Origin: a virus
IMG/VR virus record: IMGVR_UViG_3300008108_000364
Location: 1 to 22,378 of that record
Direction: 5' to 3' (one strand)
Length of the DNA: 22,378 nucleotides
A program made the translations under genes and the position numbers. This document shows, in pieces, positions 13,167 through 20,360 of this stretch; position 1 is the stretch's first letter, and the number at the start of each line of letters is the position of its first letter. A model generated the notes under the pieces. The model saw only the letters and a list, made by a program, of their open reading frames with translations, was not told the origin of the DNA and searched no databases.

Positions 13167-13655
13167 ATGCCTAACCAACTTCTTGAAGATGCCCGCGATA
13201 TTCTGGATTCTCTTCTCCAAACCACCCAAAATTCGCCTTTTCATCAGCGTGTGACAGACGCTTATGTCAATGTCTCGCGCGGTATTGAAGAGTTGAAGAA
13301 GTCCATCTCCGAACGAGAGGGGATGTTCCAGAATCAACTGGTTCACGAGGCCATGAAACCCACCTGGGCTTCCACGGTCGATGTGGAAAAAGCGATCTCG
13401 GGCGATAAACCTGGCGACCACCTCATTTCCATCCGGCCCACCGAAAAGTTTGAGGGCTTTGAACTAACGAACGCCCTGTTCCAAACCAGAACGATTCCCA
13501 TTTCGGCGATCACCAATCCAGCCAATGCCGCCGAAAAACAAATCACGCTGAATGCCATCAGCATCGTTGACGGCGGACTGCGGGTGTCCTTTGGTCCCGA
13601 TGAACGATTTTATTCCGTCGAAACGGCCACTCTGCTGGCTGAGGATGCCCCGTGA
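13167..13655 (+). CDS. Hypothetical protein
   Basis: 162 aa. Helical N-terminal half (LLEDARDILDSLLQ, VNVSRGIEELKKSISEREG), possibly a short coiled coil, then a beta-rich C-terminal half (DHLISIRPTEKFEGFEL, RTIPISAITN). No family recognised. Start follows TGGGAGCGATTC. Its end overlaps a GTG that could start the next gene. Confidence 0.8.
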   Translation: MPNQLLEDARDILDSLLQTTQNSPFHQRVTDAYVNVSRGIEELKKSISEREGMFQNQLVHEAMKPTWASTVDVEKAISGDKPGDHLISIRPTEKFEGFELTNALFQTRTIPISAITNPANAAEKQITLNAISIVDGGLRVSFGPDERFYSVETATLLAEDAP

Positions 13656-13681
13656 TACGCACTTTTATCGAGGGCGACCTG

Positions 13682-13870
13682 ATGACGATCGCCGACTACC
13701 GGCTCCATCGGTGGTTTGAGGCGATAGAGAAGGCCAGAAAGTCTGGCTACCGGGTTGTCTCCGTCCGGTGTGTGCGCGGTTGGATTTTCAACTCGTATGT
13801 AGCGGCCCTGACCTTGAGTTCCGGGTTCGCTGTTGATTTTTCCATAGGGCCAGTTCGGAGTCGTTCCTGA
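13682..13870 (+). CDS. Hypothetical small protein upstream of methyltransferase
   Basis: 62 aa, basic. A GTG at 13652, coupled to the upstream stop, would add ten residues; the ATG after CGAGGGCGACCTG is preferred because nearly all genes here start with ATG. Helix, then beta segments (YRVVSVRCVRGWIFNSY). Its stop overlaps the methyltransferase ATG, so the two are probably translated together. Confidence 0.7.
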   Translation: MTIADYRLHRWFEAIEKARKSGYRVVSVRCVRGWIFNSYVAALTLSSGFAVDFSIGPVRSRS

Positions 13871-16104
13871 TGCGTTATTTATCTGTTTGCAGCGGTATTG
13901 AAGCAGCGACCCAGGCCTGGCACCAACTGGGCTGGACTCCTGTGGCATTCAGCGAGATTGAATCGTTTCCCTCTTCTGTTTTGAAGTACCGTTACCCCGA
14001 TGTCCCGAATTGGGGTGACATGACCCGATGGAGAGAATGGCCAGATGAAAAGATCGAAGTCCTCGTCGGCGGCACCCCTTGTCAAAGCTTCAGCGTCGCA
14101 GGCCTCAGGAAAGGCCTCACTGACCCCCGCGGCGGCCTCATGCTTGACTATGTTGGAATCGCTGGGCGTTACCGACCTAAGTATATCATCTGGGAAAATG
14201 TCCCCGGTGTTCTCACATCAAACGGAGGACGGGATTTTGGAACCCTCCTCGGGGCGTTGGGGGACCTGGGGTATGACCTCGCCTACCGGGTTCTTGACGC
14301 TCAATGGGTCCGAACACAACAGTTTCCACACGCCGTCCCACAGCGTAGACGCCGTGTGTTCGTTGTCGGATGTCTTGGAGAGAGGGGTCGTGCCGCCGAG
14401 ATACTTTTTAAGTCCGAAAGCCTGTGCGGGAATCCTCCGACGCGCAGAAAAACGGGGCAAGGCCTTGCCAGAGATGTTGCACCGAGCCTTGTTAGCAGTG
14501 GTCGAGGCGTCGAACGAACAGGAGAATCCCGAGGGCAAGACCCAGTCGTAGGTTGCTGGTGGGACGGCGGTCAGGTCAGCCAGACTCTGGACGCCGTCCT
14601 TTCCAAGGGGCAGACCATGCCGGAAAAGAACCGTTTTCCAGCCGTTCTTCAGGGCAAGTTGGATTGGCCTGCCGATGTCAGCTGCTCATTGAATGCGTCA
14701 TTCGGAAACAAGCAGGGCCTGGAGGATCAGCATGTTGACAGCGCCTGCCCGATGTTTGTTCCTGGAGTGGTCGCTCCGACCCTGACTGCCACCAACGATC
14801 CCAGCCGCAGTCCTCAGTCGGCGGAAATCACCGCCCAAGTTGCTGCCGTTGTGGAAGCCATGGCCTTCGCCCAAAACCAAGTGGGCGAGGTGCGGACGAA
14901 CAACATCGCCAACACTTTGAACACCAACAGCAATGCCAGCGGACGGAACACGCCGTTGGTCGCCGTGTCGGTGGACGAGGACTTGGTCCTGATGGATCAG
15001 GGAGGGTCGGTCATGCAGACTCTTCAGGACGGTTCCGTCGGGACTCTCCGCAGGGAAATGCACGGCCACGAGCCTATAGTCCTCCACGCCGTGGGGACGG
15101 ACTGCTACAACGGGGCGATCACGGGCGATGTGGCGGCGACGATGGGAACGCCAGGCTCCAGCGTGAACGCCAGCGGGCCGACTGTCATGCAGCCTGTCGA
15201 AGTGCCGGATGTGGCCGGGACCATGAAGTCCTGCGCCAATTCTGGTGGTTGGAGCAACAGCGCAGATCATGCAGCCGCCGGATACATGCTGCCCGTTTCT
15301 GATACTGCTAATGGAGTTGCTTTTACCTTCAGCGGTTATTCTAACCAGCCAGCTTGGATAACTGGTGACAGGACAGATTGTTTGTCGTCAAGTGGACACA
15401 GCGACGGAAGCCATCAAGGCATAGGAATAATAACGAATCCGACATCGTTCCATCCAACTCAGGATCCGATACCGTCGGAAGACGGTAAGTGCCACGCAAT
15501 CGGGTGCGGGAGTAAAACAGGCTGTGCGACGGCCGCCGTTGCTTATGTGAAATCCACCAATCCCCACAACAAGGAGGAGGCTCCCACCTTCAATGAAACC
15601 GAGGTCGCCGCCTGCCTGAACGGGTGGGACGAGAGGCACAACCCGCCAAAACACATGGCTATCGCCATGCAGGATGTCCGCGGGCTTGACAAAAAACAGA
15701 ATGGGCGTGGTTGGAACGACGAAGGAACTAGTTACACGGTTGACGCTTCGGCTACTCAGGGGGTTGCTGTGGACGCTGAAGGCGTGGCTTATCACGCCAG
15801 CAGACGAGACAGCGTCAGGGTCAATGTCGGAGTCAGCCCGACTGTTGAAGCGCAATGGGGGACGGGCGGAAACAATGTGCCGAATGTCATGAACAAAATG
15901 CCTCCGATGGTAGTCCGCAGACTTACTCCTGAAGAATGCGAATCACTCCAGGGATTTCCCCGTGGTTGGACAAACATACCCCACAAGAAGAAGCCCGATT
16001 CGCCGGACGGCCCCAGATACAAAGCCTTAGGAAACAGCATGGCTTGCAACTGCATGCAATGGCTTGGCGAAAGGATTCAAGCTGCGGAAAACAGAACTTT
16101 GTGA
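13870..16104 (+). CDS. C5 DNA cytosine methyltransferase with expanded target-recognition region
   Basis: 744 aa, about twice the usual length. Motif I YLSVCSGIEAATQAWHQLG, catalytic motif IV GGTPCQSFSVAG (Cys71), motif VI WENVPG (Glu109), motif VIII PQRRRRVFVVG (about 157-167), motif IX RRLTPEECESLQGFP (about 683) and motif X ALGNSM (about 719-724) are all present. It should methylate cytosine C5 in DNA with S-adenosylmethionine. The roughly 500 residues between VIII and IX are a string of degenerate repeats (APTLTAT, ANTLNTN, AGTMKSC, SPTVEAQ, each followed by Gly/Asn-rich runs), as in multispecific phage enzymes. Target unknown. No partner endonuclease is visible, so protection from host restriction is likely. 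Confidence 0.93.
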   Translation: MRYLSVCSGIEAATQAWHQLGWTPVAFSEIESFPSSVLKYRYPDVPNWGDMTRWREWPDEKIEVLVGGTPCQSFSVAGLRKGLTDPRGGLMLDYVGIAGRYRPKYIIWENVPGVLTSNGGRDFGTLLGALGDLGYDLAYRVLDAQWVRTQQFPHAVPQRRRRVFVVGCLGERGRAAEILFKSESLCGNPPTRRKTGQGLARDVAPSLVSSGRGVERTGESRGQDPVVGCWWDGGQVSQTLDAVLSKGQTMPEKNRFPAVLQGKLDWPADVSCSLNASFGNKQGLEDQHVDSACPMFVPGVVAPTLTATNDPSRSPQSAEITAQVAAVVEAMAFAQNQVGEVRTNNIANTLNTNSNASGRNTPLVAVSVDEDLVLMDQGGSVMQTLQDGSVGTLRREMHGHEPIVLHAVGTDCYNGAITGDVAATMGTPGSSVNASGPTVMQPVEVPDVAGTMKSCANSGGWSNSADHAAAGYMLPVSDTANGVAFTFSGYSNQPAWITGDRTDCLSSSGHSDGSHQGIGIITNPTSFHPTQDPIPSEDGKCHAIGCGSKTGCATAAVAYVKSTNPHNKEEAPTFNETEVAACLNGWDERHNPPKHMAIAMQDVRGLDKKQNGRGWNDEGTSYTVDASATQGVAVDAEGVAYHASRRDSVRVNVGVSPTVEAQWGTGGNNVPNVMNKMPPMVVRRLTPEECESLQGFPRGWTNIPHKKKPDSPDGPRYKALGNSMACNCMQWLGERIQAAENRTL
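14045..14551 (+). CDS. Possible overlapping gene in the +1 frame of the methyltransferase
   Basis: A 168-codon open frame lies wholly inside the methyltransferase gene. Its last 75 codons (VCSLSDVLERGVVPPRYF, SPKACAGILRRAEKRGKAL) look like a real helical protein. From memory I recognise this pattern in stand-alone hypothetical proteins annotated near phage C5-methyltransferases. The first half is Ser/Ala-rich and less protein-like. There is no strong ribosome site at the ATG; internal starts (14195, 14273) are possible. It may be dual coding, or it may simply mirror conserved methyltransferase sequence. Confidence 0.4.
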   Translation: MKRSKSSSAAPLVKASASQASGKASLTPAAASCLTMLESLGVTDLSISSGKMSPVFSHQTEDGILEPSSGRWGTWGMTSPTGFLTLNGSEHNSFHTPSHSVDAVCSLSDVLERGVVPPRYFLSPKACAGILRRAEKRGKALPEMLHRALLAVVEASNEQENPEGKTQS

Positions 16105-16107
16105 TTT

Positions 16108-16128
16108 TCCCCGCGTGGGGATTTTTTT
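16108..16128 (+). terminator. Rho-independent terminator
   Basis: TCCCC-GCGT-GGGGA hairpin followed by seven Ts, just after the methyltransferase stop. It separates that unit from the Ig-like gene, whose start is only 22 bases further on. Confidence 0.85.
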
Positions 16129-16149
16129 GAGTGTTTTTAGGAGTTAGCC

Positions 16150-16473
16150 ATGTCTCTCGTGCTCACAGACAACCAAGAAGTTTCCTTGTCGGTCACGCCG
16201 GTCAGCAAGGGCGGGAACGAGGCCCCGGTGGAATCCCCCGAATGGTCATCGTCTGATCCCTCGGTGATCGAGGTGGTCGTCGATGCCGCCAGTCCCCTGA
16301 AAGCCCTGGTCAAGACCACCGGCAAGGTGGGCAGCGCCCAGGTCAAGTTCTCCTGCGACGCCAGGATCGGCGACGGGATCAGCCCTTTGCTGTCGACGCT
16401 GGATGTCGAAGTCGTTCCCGGCGAGGCCGTCAATGTCAAGATCGACGCCGCCACCCCCTCCGAGAAAGCCTAG
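16150..16473 (+). CDS. Bacterial Ig-like (Big-2-type) domain protein
   Basis: 107 aa, almost entirely one beta-sandwich domain: VLTDNQEVSLSVTPVSKGG, then PEWSSSDPSVIEVV, ALVKTTGKVGSAQVKFSCDAR and a final VEVVPGEAVNVKID strand. The W-SSSDPSV and GKVGSAQV segments are typical of Big-2-like domains found on phage virion surfaces and adhesins. It has no signal peptide, so display on a capsid or tail is more likely than secretion. Start follows TAGGAGTTAGCC. Confidence 0.8.
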   Translation: MSLVLTDNQEVSLSVTPVSKGGNEAPVESPEWSSSDPSVIEVVVDAASPLKALVKTTGKVGSAQVKFSCDARIGDGISPLLSTLDVEVVPGEAVNVKIDAATPSEKA

Positions 16474-16484
16474 AGGTTGCCGCC

Positions 16485-16742
16485 ATGGTGAAGCGCGCCG
16501 ACTACATTGAAGCCCTCCAGAAGATGAACGACGAGTCTTTCTGGGACGGCATCTATGACAATGTCGAGCGGCTTTACTTGGTGGAACCCCTGATCAACGC
16601 CATGCAGGCGTTTGCTGTTGCTGACCAGGCTCTCGCCCTCGCCAAGGAGGTCATCTTCTCCCTGGTGGAGGGCAAGCCCGGCGCCAAGGCGATGGCCGAA
16701 CTCTTTTTGAAGGAGATGGCCGATGAGTCCGATGGCCCTTGA
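16485..16742 (+). CDS. Hypothetical helical protein
   Basis: 85 aa, helical and acidic, no motifs (YIEALQKMNDESFWDGIYDN, ALALAKEVIFSLVEG). Start preceded by AGAGG. It overlaps the next gene by 20 bases. Function unknown. Confidence 0.8.
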   Translation: MVKRADYIEALQKMNDESFWDGIYDNVERLYLVEPLINAMQAFAVADQALALAKEVIFSLVEGKPGAKAMAELFLKEMADESDGP

Positions 16743-17055
16743 GGAGGCTGGATTCAAGGAGTTTCCTGTCCCACCCATGTGGAATTGCACAAGGTTGTGG
16801 GGATATGCCCGCAAGGATGCACGCGGGCGCCAATTCAACATCAATGTCCGATACTACGACCTTCGCAAATATCACTACAACGCGGAATCCTGGGACGCCA
16901 TCTCCCAGTTCTGGTTCCGCATCAACGACCGGGAATGCACCACCAATGTGGAACTGATGGATATCGAGGGTATGTCTCCCGAGGACATCGTCGATTGGTT
17001 CCATAGCGTCTGGCAGGATATGGGCGCTCATTACGAGAAGAAGTGGGGGGAGTAA
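16723..17055 (+). CDS. Hypothetical protein, paralogue of the gene at 17868
   Basis: 110 aa, rich in aromatic residues. It shares an ordered pattern with the 105-aa protein two genes downstream: E-AGF, VP, then RGRQFNINVRYYDLRKY, A-x-FWF and a final DxxDWFHSVW-x-MGAHY-KK. The shared core is about 90 residues, evidently a duplicated family. The start follows AAGGAG inside the preceding gene. Function unknown. Confidence 0.85.
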   Translation: MSPMALEEAGFKEFPVPPMWNCTRLWGYARKDARGRQFNINVRYYDLRKYHYNAESWDAISQFWFRINDRECTTNVELMDIEGMSPEDIVDWFHSVWQDMGAHYEKKWGE

Positions 17056-17056
17056 G

Positions 17057-17335
17057 ATGCCGAAGCATTGGCATGATTCCATACGGATTCAGCAGCCCGC
17101 CGACATGAGGGCTGGCAAAGACGAAATCCAGACGATGGACATCAAGATCGAGCCAGCCGACGATCGCCACTACATCGTCATCAAGACCAAGCGATGGGCC
17201 TTTGAGGCCGACGAACTGGAAGATTTCATCGCCTACCTGAGACAACTCTGCCAGTCTGCCGACCAAGCGGTGGACGAGGCCTTGTCCTCGACGGAATTCC
17301 CCGGGTGTGACCGGATGCGATTGGAGGTCAAGTGA
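17057..17335 (+). CDS. Hypothetical protein
   Basis: 92 aa; beta then acidic helix (HYIVIKTKRWAFEADELEDFIAYLRQL). No family recognised. Start one base after the previous stop, with GGGGGGAG upstream; the stop overlaps the next gene's start region (GTGATG). Confidence 0.85.
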   Translation: MPKHWHDSIRIQQPADMRAGKDEIQTMDIKIEPADDRHYIVIKTKRWAFEADELEDFIAYLRQLCQSADQAVDEALSSTEFPGCDRMRLEVK

Positions 17336-17871
17336 TGCTGCGCAACGATGAGCTGGAAGCCATTCGTGTTCGGGCCGAGAAGGCGACGCCGGGTCCCTGG
17401 TACGCCGCCCTGACCGACGACGACCTGTGCATGAACGCTTGTTATGTGACCACCAAGCATTCCCGTTTTGAGCACGACAACCGATTGGGCATGGCTCCTG
17501 GTGGCGTGGATCACGAGAGCGTAGTCTGTATCACCCTCCTCCAACATCCGCGCCTGGCTTGTCACAAGGCTGAATGCTGGGACGAGGATGCCGACTTCAT
17601 CGCCAACGCCCGACAGGATGTGCCCGCCCTTCTGAAGTCTTTGGATGAACTACAACTTTACAACGAGGAACTCAATTCGCTGGCAAGTTTGCAGGACATG
17701 CGGATTGACAAGTTGGAGTTGCTGCTGGCGATGATTGCCAGACACCCCTCCCTGCTCAATGTCAAGATGCCGCTCTTTGAAAACCAGACTCTCAGCCAGA
17801 TTCTCCAGTCCGGCGACACAGACGATATCACCAGCGCCATCCATTTCATCGAGAACGGGGCTGGGGAATGA
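17335..17871 (+). CDS. Ead/Ea22-like phage protein
   Basis: 178 aa. Hallmarks are RVRAEKATPGPWYA near the N-terminus and DADFIANARQDVPALLKSL in the middle, the signature of Ead/Ea22-like phage proteins (lambda ea22 region, function poorly known). A leucine-rich helical C-terminus follows (LQDMRIDKLELLLAMIARH). Start chosen at the ATG after TTGGAGG; an adjacent GTG would add one residue. It supports a phage origin for this block. Confidence 0.85.
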   Translation: MLRNDELEAIRVRAEKATPGPWYAALTDDDLCMNACYVTTKHSRFEHDNRLGMAPGGVDHESVVCITLLQHPRLACHKAECWDEDADFIANARQDVPALLKSLDELQLYNEELNSLASLQDMRIDKLELLLAMIARHPSLLNVKMPLFENQTLSQILQSGDTDDITSAIHFIENGAGE

Positions 17872-18185
17872 CCGTCGACTCCATCCTTGAGGCGGGTTTC
17901 CGGGAATGCCGTGTGCCGACTGGTATGTTGTGCGACCGCTTTTTCCAGCGACCGCAACGGGATGATAACGGGACGCGCTATTATCTGAATATTGAATACT
18001 ACGACAACAGAAAGTACGGTGGCGTCGAGGGCTACCAGGCCGAAGCCCAGTTCTATTCGGGTGATTTCCACATCAACATGTCCGTGCCGGGTGTTGCTGG
18101 CAAGGATATCGACTCGGTATGCGGCTTGTTCGACTCGTTATGGGTCAAGATCGGTGCGGGCTACGCCAGGAAAAACGAAGAATGA
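17868..18185 (+). CDS. Hypothetical protein, paralogue of the gene at 16723
   Basis: 105 aa with the same core as its paralogue: LEAGFRECRVP, then YYLNIEYYDNRKY, AEAQFYSG and a final FDSLWVKIGAGYARK. Divergence is large, so the duplication is old or the copies arrived separately. Overlaps the Ea22-like gene by four bases and the next gene by four. Function unknown. Confidence 0.85.
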   Translation: MTVDSILEAGFRECRVPTGMLCDRFFQRPQRDDNGTRYYLNIEYYDNRKYGGVEGYQAEAQFYSGDFHINMSVPGVAGKDIDSVCGLFDSLWVKIGAGYARKNEE

Positions 18186-18400
18186 ACAGCATTTTGCAGA
18201 CAGAAGTCACCGTCAAGAACCTGGGGGACGGCAACTGGAAGTGGCATGTCCAGGTCGAGTATGAGGACGGGGCCGACACCTGGCAGATCACCGAGGATGG
18301 CACGGAGTCCTCGTACCTGACGGCCAGGGAGGCGGCGGCAGATTCCTTGTATTTGGCTGAGAAAGAAATCCTTGCGGAGCAGCGTGATGAATCGGAGTGA
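18182..18400 (+). CDS. Hypothetical acidic protein
   Basis: 72 aa: beta strands (SILQTEVTVKNLG, WKWHVQVEYEDG) then a helix (TAREAAADSLYLAEKEIL). A single small domain of unknown function. ATGA overlap with the previous gene; the next gene begins 14 bases before its end. Confidence 0.8.
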   Translation: MNSILQTEVTVKNLGDGNWKWHVQVEYEDGADTWQITEDGTESSYLTAREAAADSLYLAEKEILAEQRDESE

Positions 18401-18560
18401 TGATTTCAGCAAGCTGGAACAGCAGTTGGTTTTTGAATTGGTCTTTGCCATCAAGGTGCTGTATATGGTCTCGTTCTCCTCCATCATTGTGTTTTCGCTT
18501 TTGTTGGGAGCAAGGGACAGGGAAATCAGGGAACTCAGACATGAAATCTCCCAGCGATGA
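18387..18560 (+). CDS. Small single-pass membrane protein
   Basis: 57 aa with one hydrophobic helix (AIKVLYMVSFSSIIVFSLLLGA, about residues 26-46) and a charged, coiled-coil-like C-terminus (RDREIRELRHEISQR). The N-terminal part is acidic. Start follows GGAG seven bases upstream. Function unknown; it sits next to a second membrane protein. Confidence 0.7.
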   Translation: MNRSDDFSKLEQQLVFELVFAIKVLYMVSFSSIIVFSLLLGARDREIRELRHEISQR

Positions 18561-18807
18561 GTGGGTTGATCTAGCTGCGGATATTGCGGCCTTCTGGCTG
18601 TTTCATATGTCGGCGTGGCTGGTCGTGTTCGGGGTGGTCGAATTGGCCTTGGGCATGACGGAGAGGGGCTGGGACACCCTCGCCTTCGGCCTGTTGTCGC
18701 TCTTGTCGTGGAAGATGCAGAGCTTGGTGGTCGGACAATTCAGGGGGTGGCGAGATGACCTTGACCAACAAAGACCTGATGCGGATGGTGAAGACGGGCA
18801 GTCATAA
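18541..18807 (+). CDS. Small membrane protein, two predicted helices
   Basis: 88 aa. Hydrophobic segments span about residues 11-37 (LAADIAAFWLFHMSAWLVVF) and 44-60 (WDTLAFGLLSLLSWKM), with an acidic C-terminus (DLDQQRPDADGEDGQS). It overlaps the preceding membrane-protein gene by 20 bases. Two-helix small proteins of this size occur among phage holins, but no endolysin is visible nearby, so this is not claimed. Confidence 0.75.
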   Translation: MKSPSDEWVDLAADIAAFWLFHMSAWLVVFGVVELALGMTERGWDTLAFGLLSLLSWKMQSLVVGQFRGWRDDLDQQRPDADGEDGQS

Positions 18808-18967
18808 GCCTTACGAAATCCAGGAGGAGGCCATCAGGGGATTGGCGAGGGAGTTGTTGCGAGTGCGCCTGATTGTCCAGTCCCAAGCCCCCGCCATCAT
18901 TCTTCGCGGCCAACGAATGCTGCCAGACTGGGCGATATCTGTTATATATGGTGAAGGAAATGAGTGA
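18755..18967 (+). CDS. Hypothetical basic protein
   Basis: 70 aa, basic and helical (EIQEEAIRGLARELLRVRLIV). Overlaps the membrane-protein gene by 53 bases; start preceded by GGGGGTGGCGAG. No family recognised. Confidence 0.75.
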   Translation: MTLTNKDLMRMVKTGSHKPYEIQEEAIRGLARELLRVRLIVQSQAPAIILRGQRMLPDWAISVIYGEGNE

Positions 18968-19179
18968 TGGTCGACGAGAAAATTGAGATTGAGAGACTGC
19001 GTGATCTGCTCCGCTGGCGAGACGCGTGGGGTGAGCCACCGACTGAACACGGCAACTACCTTGTTCATCGGCACGAATTTTACGGTGATTCTGAAATTAC
19101 GGCTCTTCATTGGAACGGAAGTTGGCCACTGCGAGCTATATCGCATTGGCGACCAATTGGCCCGCTGCCGGGCGAATAA
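18967..19179 (+). CDS. DUF551-like small phage protein
   Basis: 70 aa. A helical N-terminus (DEKIEIERLRDLLRW) is followed by PPTEHGNYLVHRHEFYGDSE and the end ITALHWNGSWPLRAISHWRP. That Trp-rich end, finishing in HWRPIGPLP, resembles DUF551 proteins, which end in a THWMPLP-type motif and are common in phages. Function unknown. ATG chosen over an overlapping GTG. Confidence 0.7.
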   Translation: MVDEKIEIERLRDLLRWRDAWGEPPTEHGNYLVHRHEFYGDSEITALHWNGSWPLRAISHWRPIGPLPGE

Positions 19180-19185
19180 CGACAT

Positions 19186-19206
19186 CCGGCGACACCTGCC
19201 GGTTTT
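19186..19206 (+). terminator. Weak terminator candidate
   Basis: CCGGC-GACACCT-GCCGG hairpin followed by four Ts, a few bases after the preceding stop codon. The stem is short, so it is only moderately convincing. Confidence 0.45.
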
Positions 19207-19253
19207 ACCCAAGTGGTGTGACTCCACAGAGATGGAACTAAAGAGGTTTTTAC

Positions 19254-19553
19254 ATGTCTGCCAAGCTTATTCCTGGGTATTGGTCTAGCAAAGCCTGCGC
19301 TTATTCAGAAGGCACAGAACGTATGGCTGTTTTGGCGGCCACGCCAAATGGGGAATCTGCCCGAAAGGGCTATCTTCACTATCTTTCCTTTTGCAACAAC
19401 AAAGCAACTTTTCAGGTCGGTCCAGTCATGCCGTCTGACAACCTGAAAAATCTGAAGTTCTTTGATGTTCCACCTGAAGTGGCTGACGCGGCTATCCAGG
19501 CTGCAATCGGCGTTGTGTTGTTATGGCAGCAGTCTGCTGCTGAAAAAAACTGA
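19254..19553 (+). CDS. Hypothetical protein
   Basis: 99 aa, alpha/beta, Ala-rich C-terminal helix (VPPEVADAAIQAAIGVVLLW). No family recognised. Start follows AAAGAGGTTTTTAC, and a strong terminator follows the stop, so it may be a single-gene unit. Confidence 0.8.
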   Translation: MSAKLIPGYWSSKACAYSEGTERMAVLAATPNGESARKGYLHYLSFCNNKATFQVGPVMPSDNLKNLKFFDVPPEVADAAIQAAIGVVLLWQQSAAEKN

Positions 19554-19571
19554 CCGCTAACGGTTGGTTTA

Positions 19572-19600
19572 GCCGGGGTCGAAAGACCCCGGCGTTTCTT
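19572..19600 (+). terminator. Strong Rho-independent terminator
   Basis: Nine-bp GC-rich stem GCCGGGGTC/GACCCCGGC with a stable GAAA loop, followed by GTTTCTT. A smaller ACCG-CTAA-CGGT hairpin sits just before it. It ends the transcript of the preceding gene. Confidence 0.85.
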
Positions 19601-19618
19601 GCACACACGAGGTGAGTG

Positions 19619-19804
19619 ATGAGTGACTGCTGCAAATCGACGTTGGAAGAACTTATTAAGCGGATGAGCGACAAATTCGGCCCGCTGGTCGATACTGCCG
19701 ACCCCAACACCCCCATGACTGAAGAACAATTCGGCATGTTCAAGGTGATGATGTGGGTAGGGACTGAGGCAGAAAAGATGGCTGAGGGCGAAGAAGGTGC
19801 GTGA
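19619..19804 (+). CDS. Hypothetical small acidic protein
   Basis: 61 aa, helical; two Cys near the N-terminus (SDCCKSTLEELI). Start after GAGGTGAGTG; an adjacent GTG is possible. Stop overlaps the next ATG (GTGATG). Function unknown. Confidence 0.75.
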   Translation: MSDCCKSTLEELIKRMSDKFGPLVDTADPNTPMTEEQFGMFKVMMWVGTEAEKMAEGEEGA

Positions 19805-19965
19805 TGAGTGACCCCTGCCCATTCTGTGGCCACCAACCCATCTGGTTTGGGGAAATAGTTGTGGCTTGCCGTTGCAATGTCCACGATTTGGAGGGTGTAG
19901 TTGTCATTGAAGCTATTCAAGAAGCTATTCAGGATTTCCCCACCCATAATGCCAAAACAACATAA
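19804..19965 (+). CDS. Lar-like zinc-ribbon peptide
   Basis: 53 aa beginning MSDPCPFCGHQPIWFGEIVV, then ACRCN. CPFCG followed by CxC matches the N-terminal ribbon of Lar-type restriction-alleviation and related phage peptides, which usually run about 60-70 residues with a second CxxC. Here the second half is CRC, a slight departure. The rest is an acidic helix. A role in restriction alleviation is only a family-based suggestion. Coupled to the upstream gene. Confidence 0.7.
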   Translation: MSDPCPFCGHQPIWFGEIVVACRCNVHDLEGVVVIEAIQEAIQDFPTHNAKTT

Positions 19966-19998
19966 AATATGCTGATTTGCATATGAAAGGGGGGCGAT

Positions 19999-20226
19999 GT
20001 GTCACACGATAAAGCTATTCAGCATGGGAAAGAGCATCGGTGCGAGTATCGCAACTCAAAGAAATTTGATAAAACTTGTAGAAACCACGGAAGTTGCCCA
20101 CATTGCCAGGACAACAGACAGTACGCCGACAGGAAAAGGGAGGAGGCCGCGGATGAACAGTTACGAGATGACCCCGGAGAGGACCGAAGCAGCCCTGATG
20201 TGCGCCTTGACCGCACAGAGGACTGA
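19999..20226 (+). CDS. Cys/His-rich small phage protein (GTG start)
   Basis: 75 aa from GTG, preceded by GAAAGGGGGGCGAT. Residues HGKEHRCEYRNSKKFDKTC, then RNHGSCPHCQDNRQYADRKR, resemble a recurrent phage peptide family with the pattern SCRNHGSCxxC, probably a zinc knuckle. A competing ATG two bases upstream opens another frame; its early translation shows no family pattern. It overlaps the next gene by 74 bases. Confidence 0.7.
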   Translation: MSHDKAIQHGKEHRCEYRNSKKFDKTCRNHGSCPHCQDNRQYADRKREEAADEQLRDDPGEDRSSPDVRLDRTED

Positions 20227-20338
20227 CAACCCCTCCCTGGCCGAATCTGCCCAAAAAATGATCGAGGATTTTGGCGCCCTCTGGGTTCGTGGGCTGGCAG
20301 AAGAAGTCATCAGGCTGCGCCAGCAACTTGGATCGTAA
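20153..20338 (+). CDS. Hypothetical small helical protein
   Basis: 61 aa, helical (TPERTEAALMCALTAQ, LAEEVIRLRQQLGS). The ATG follows GGGAGGAGG with good spacing, deep inside the preceding gene. An upstream in-frame ATG at 19997 would make a 113-residue product but would compete with the Cys/His gene. Function unknown. Confidence 0.7.
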   Translation: MNSYEMTPERTEAALMCALTAQRTDNPSLAESAQKMIEDFGALWVRGLAEEVIRLRQQLGS

Positions 20339-20360
20339 CCTGGGCCTCTCGGGTTATTAT

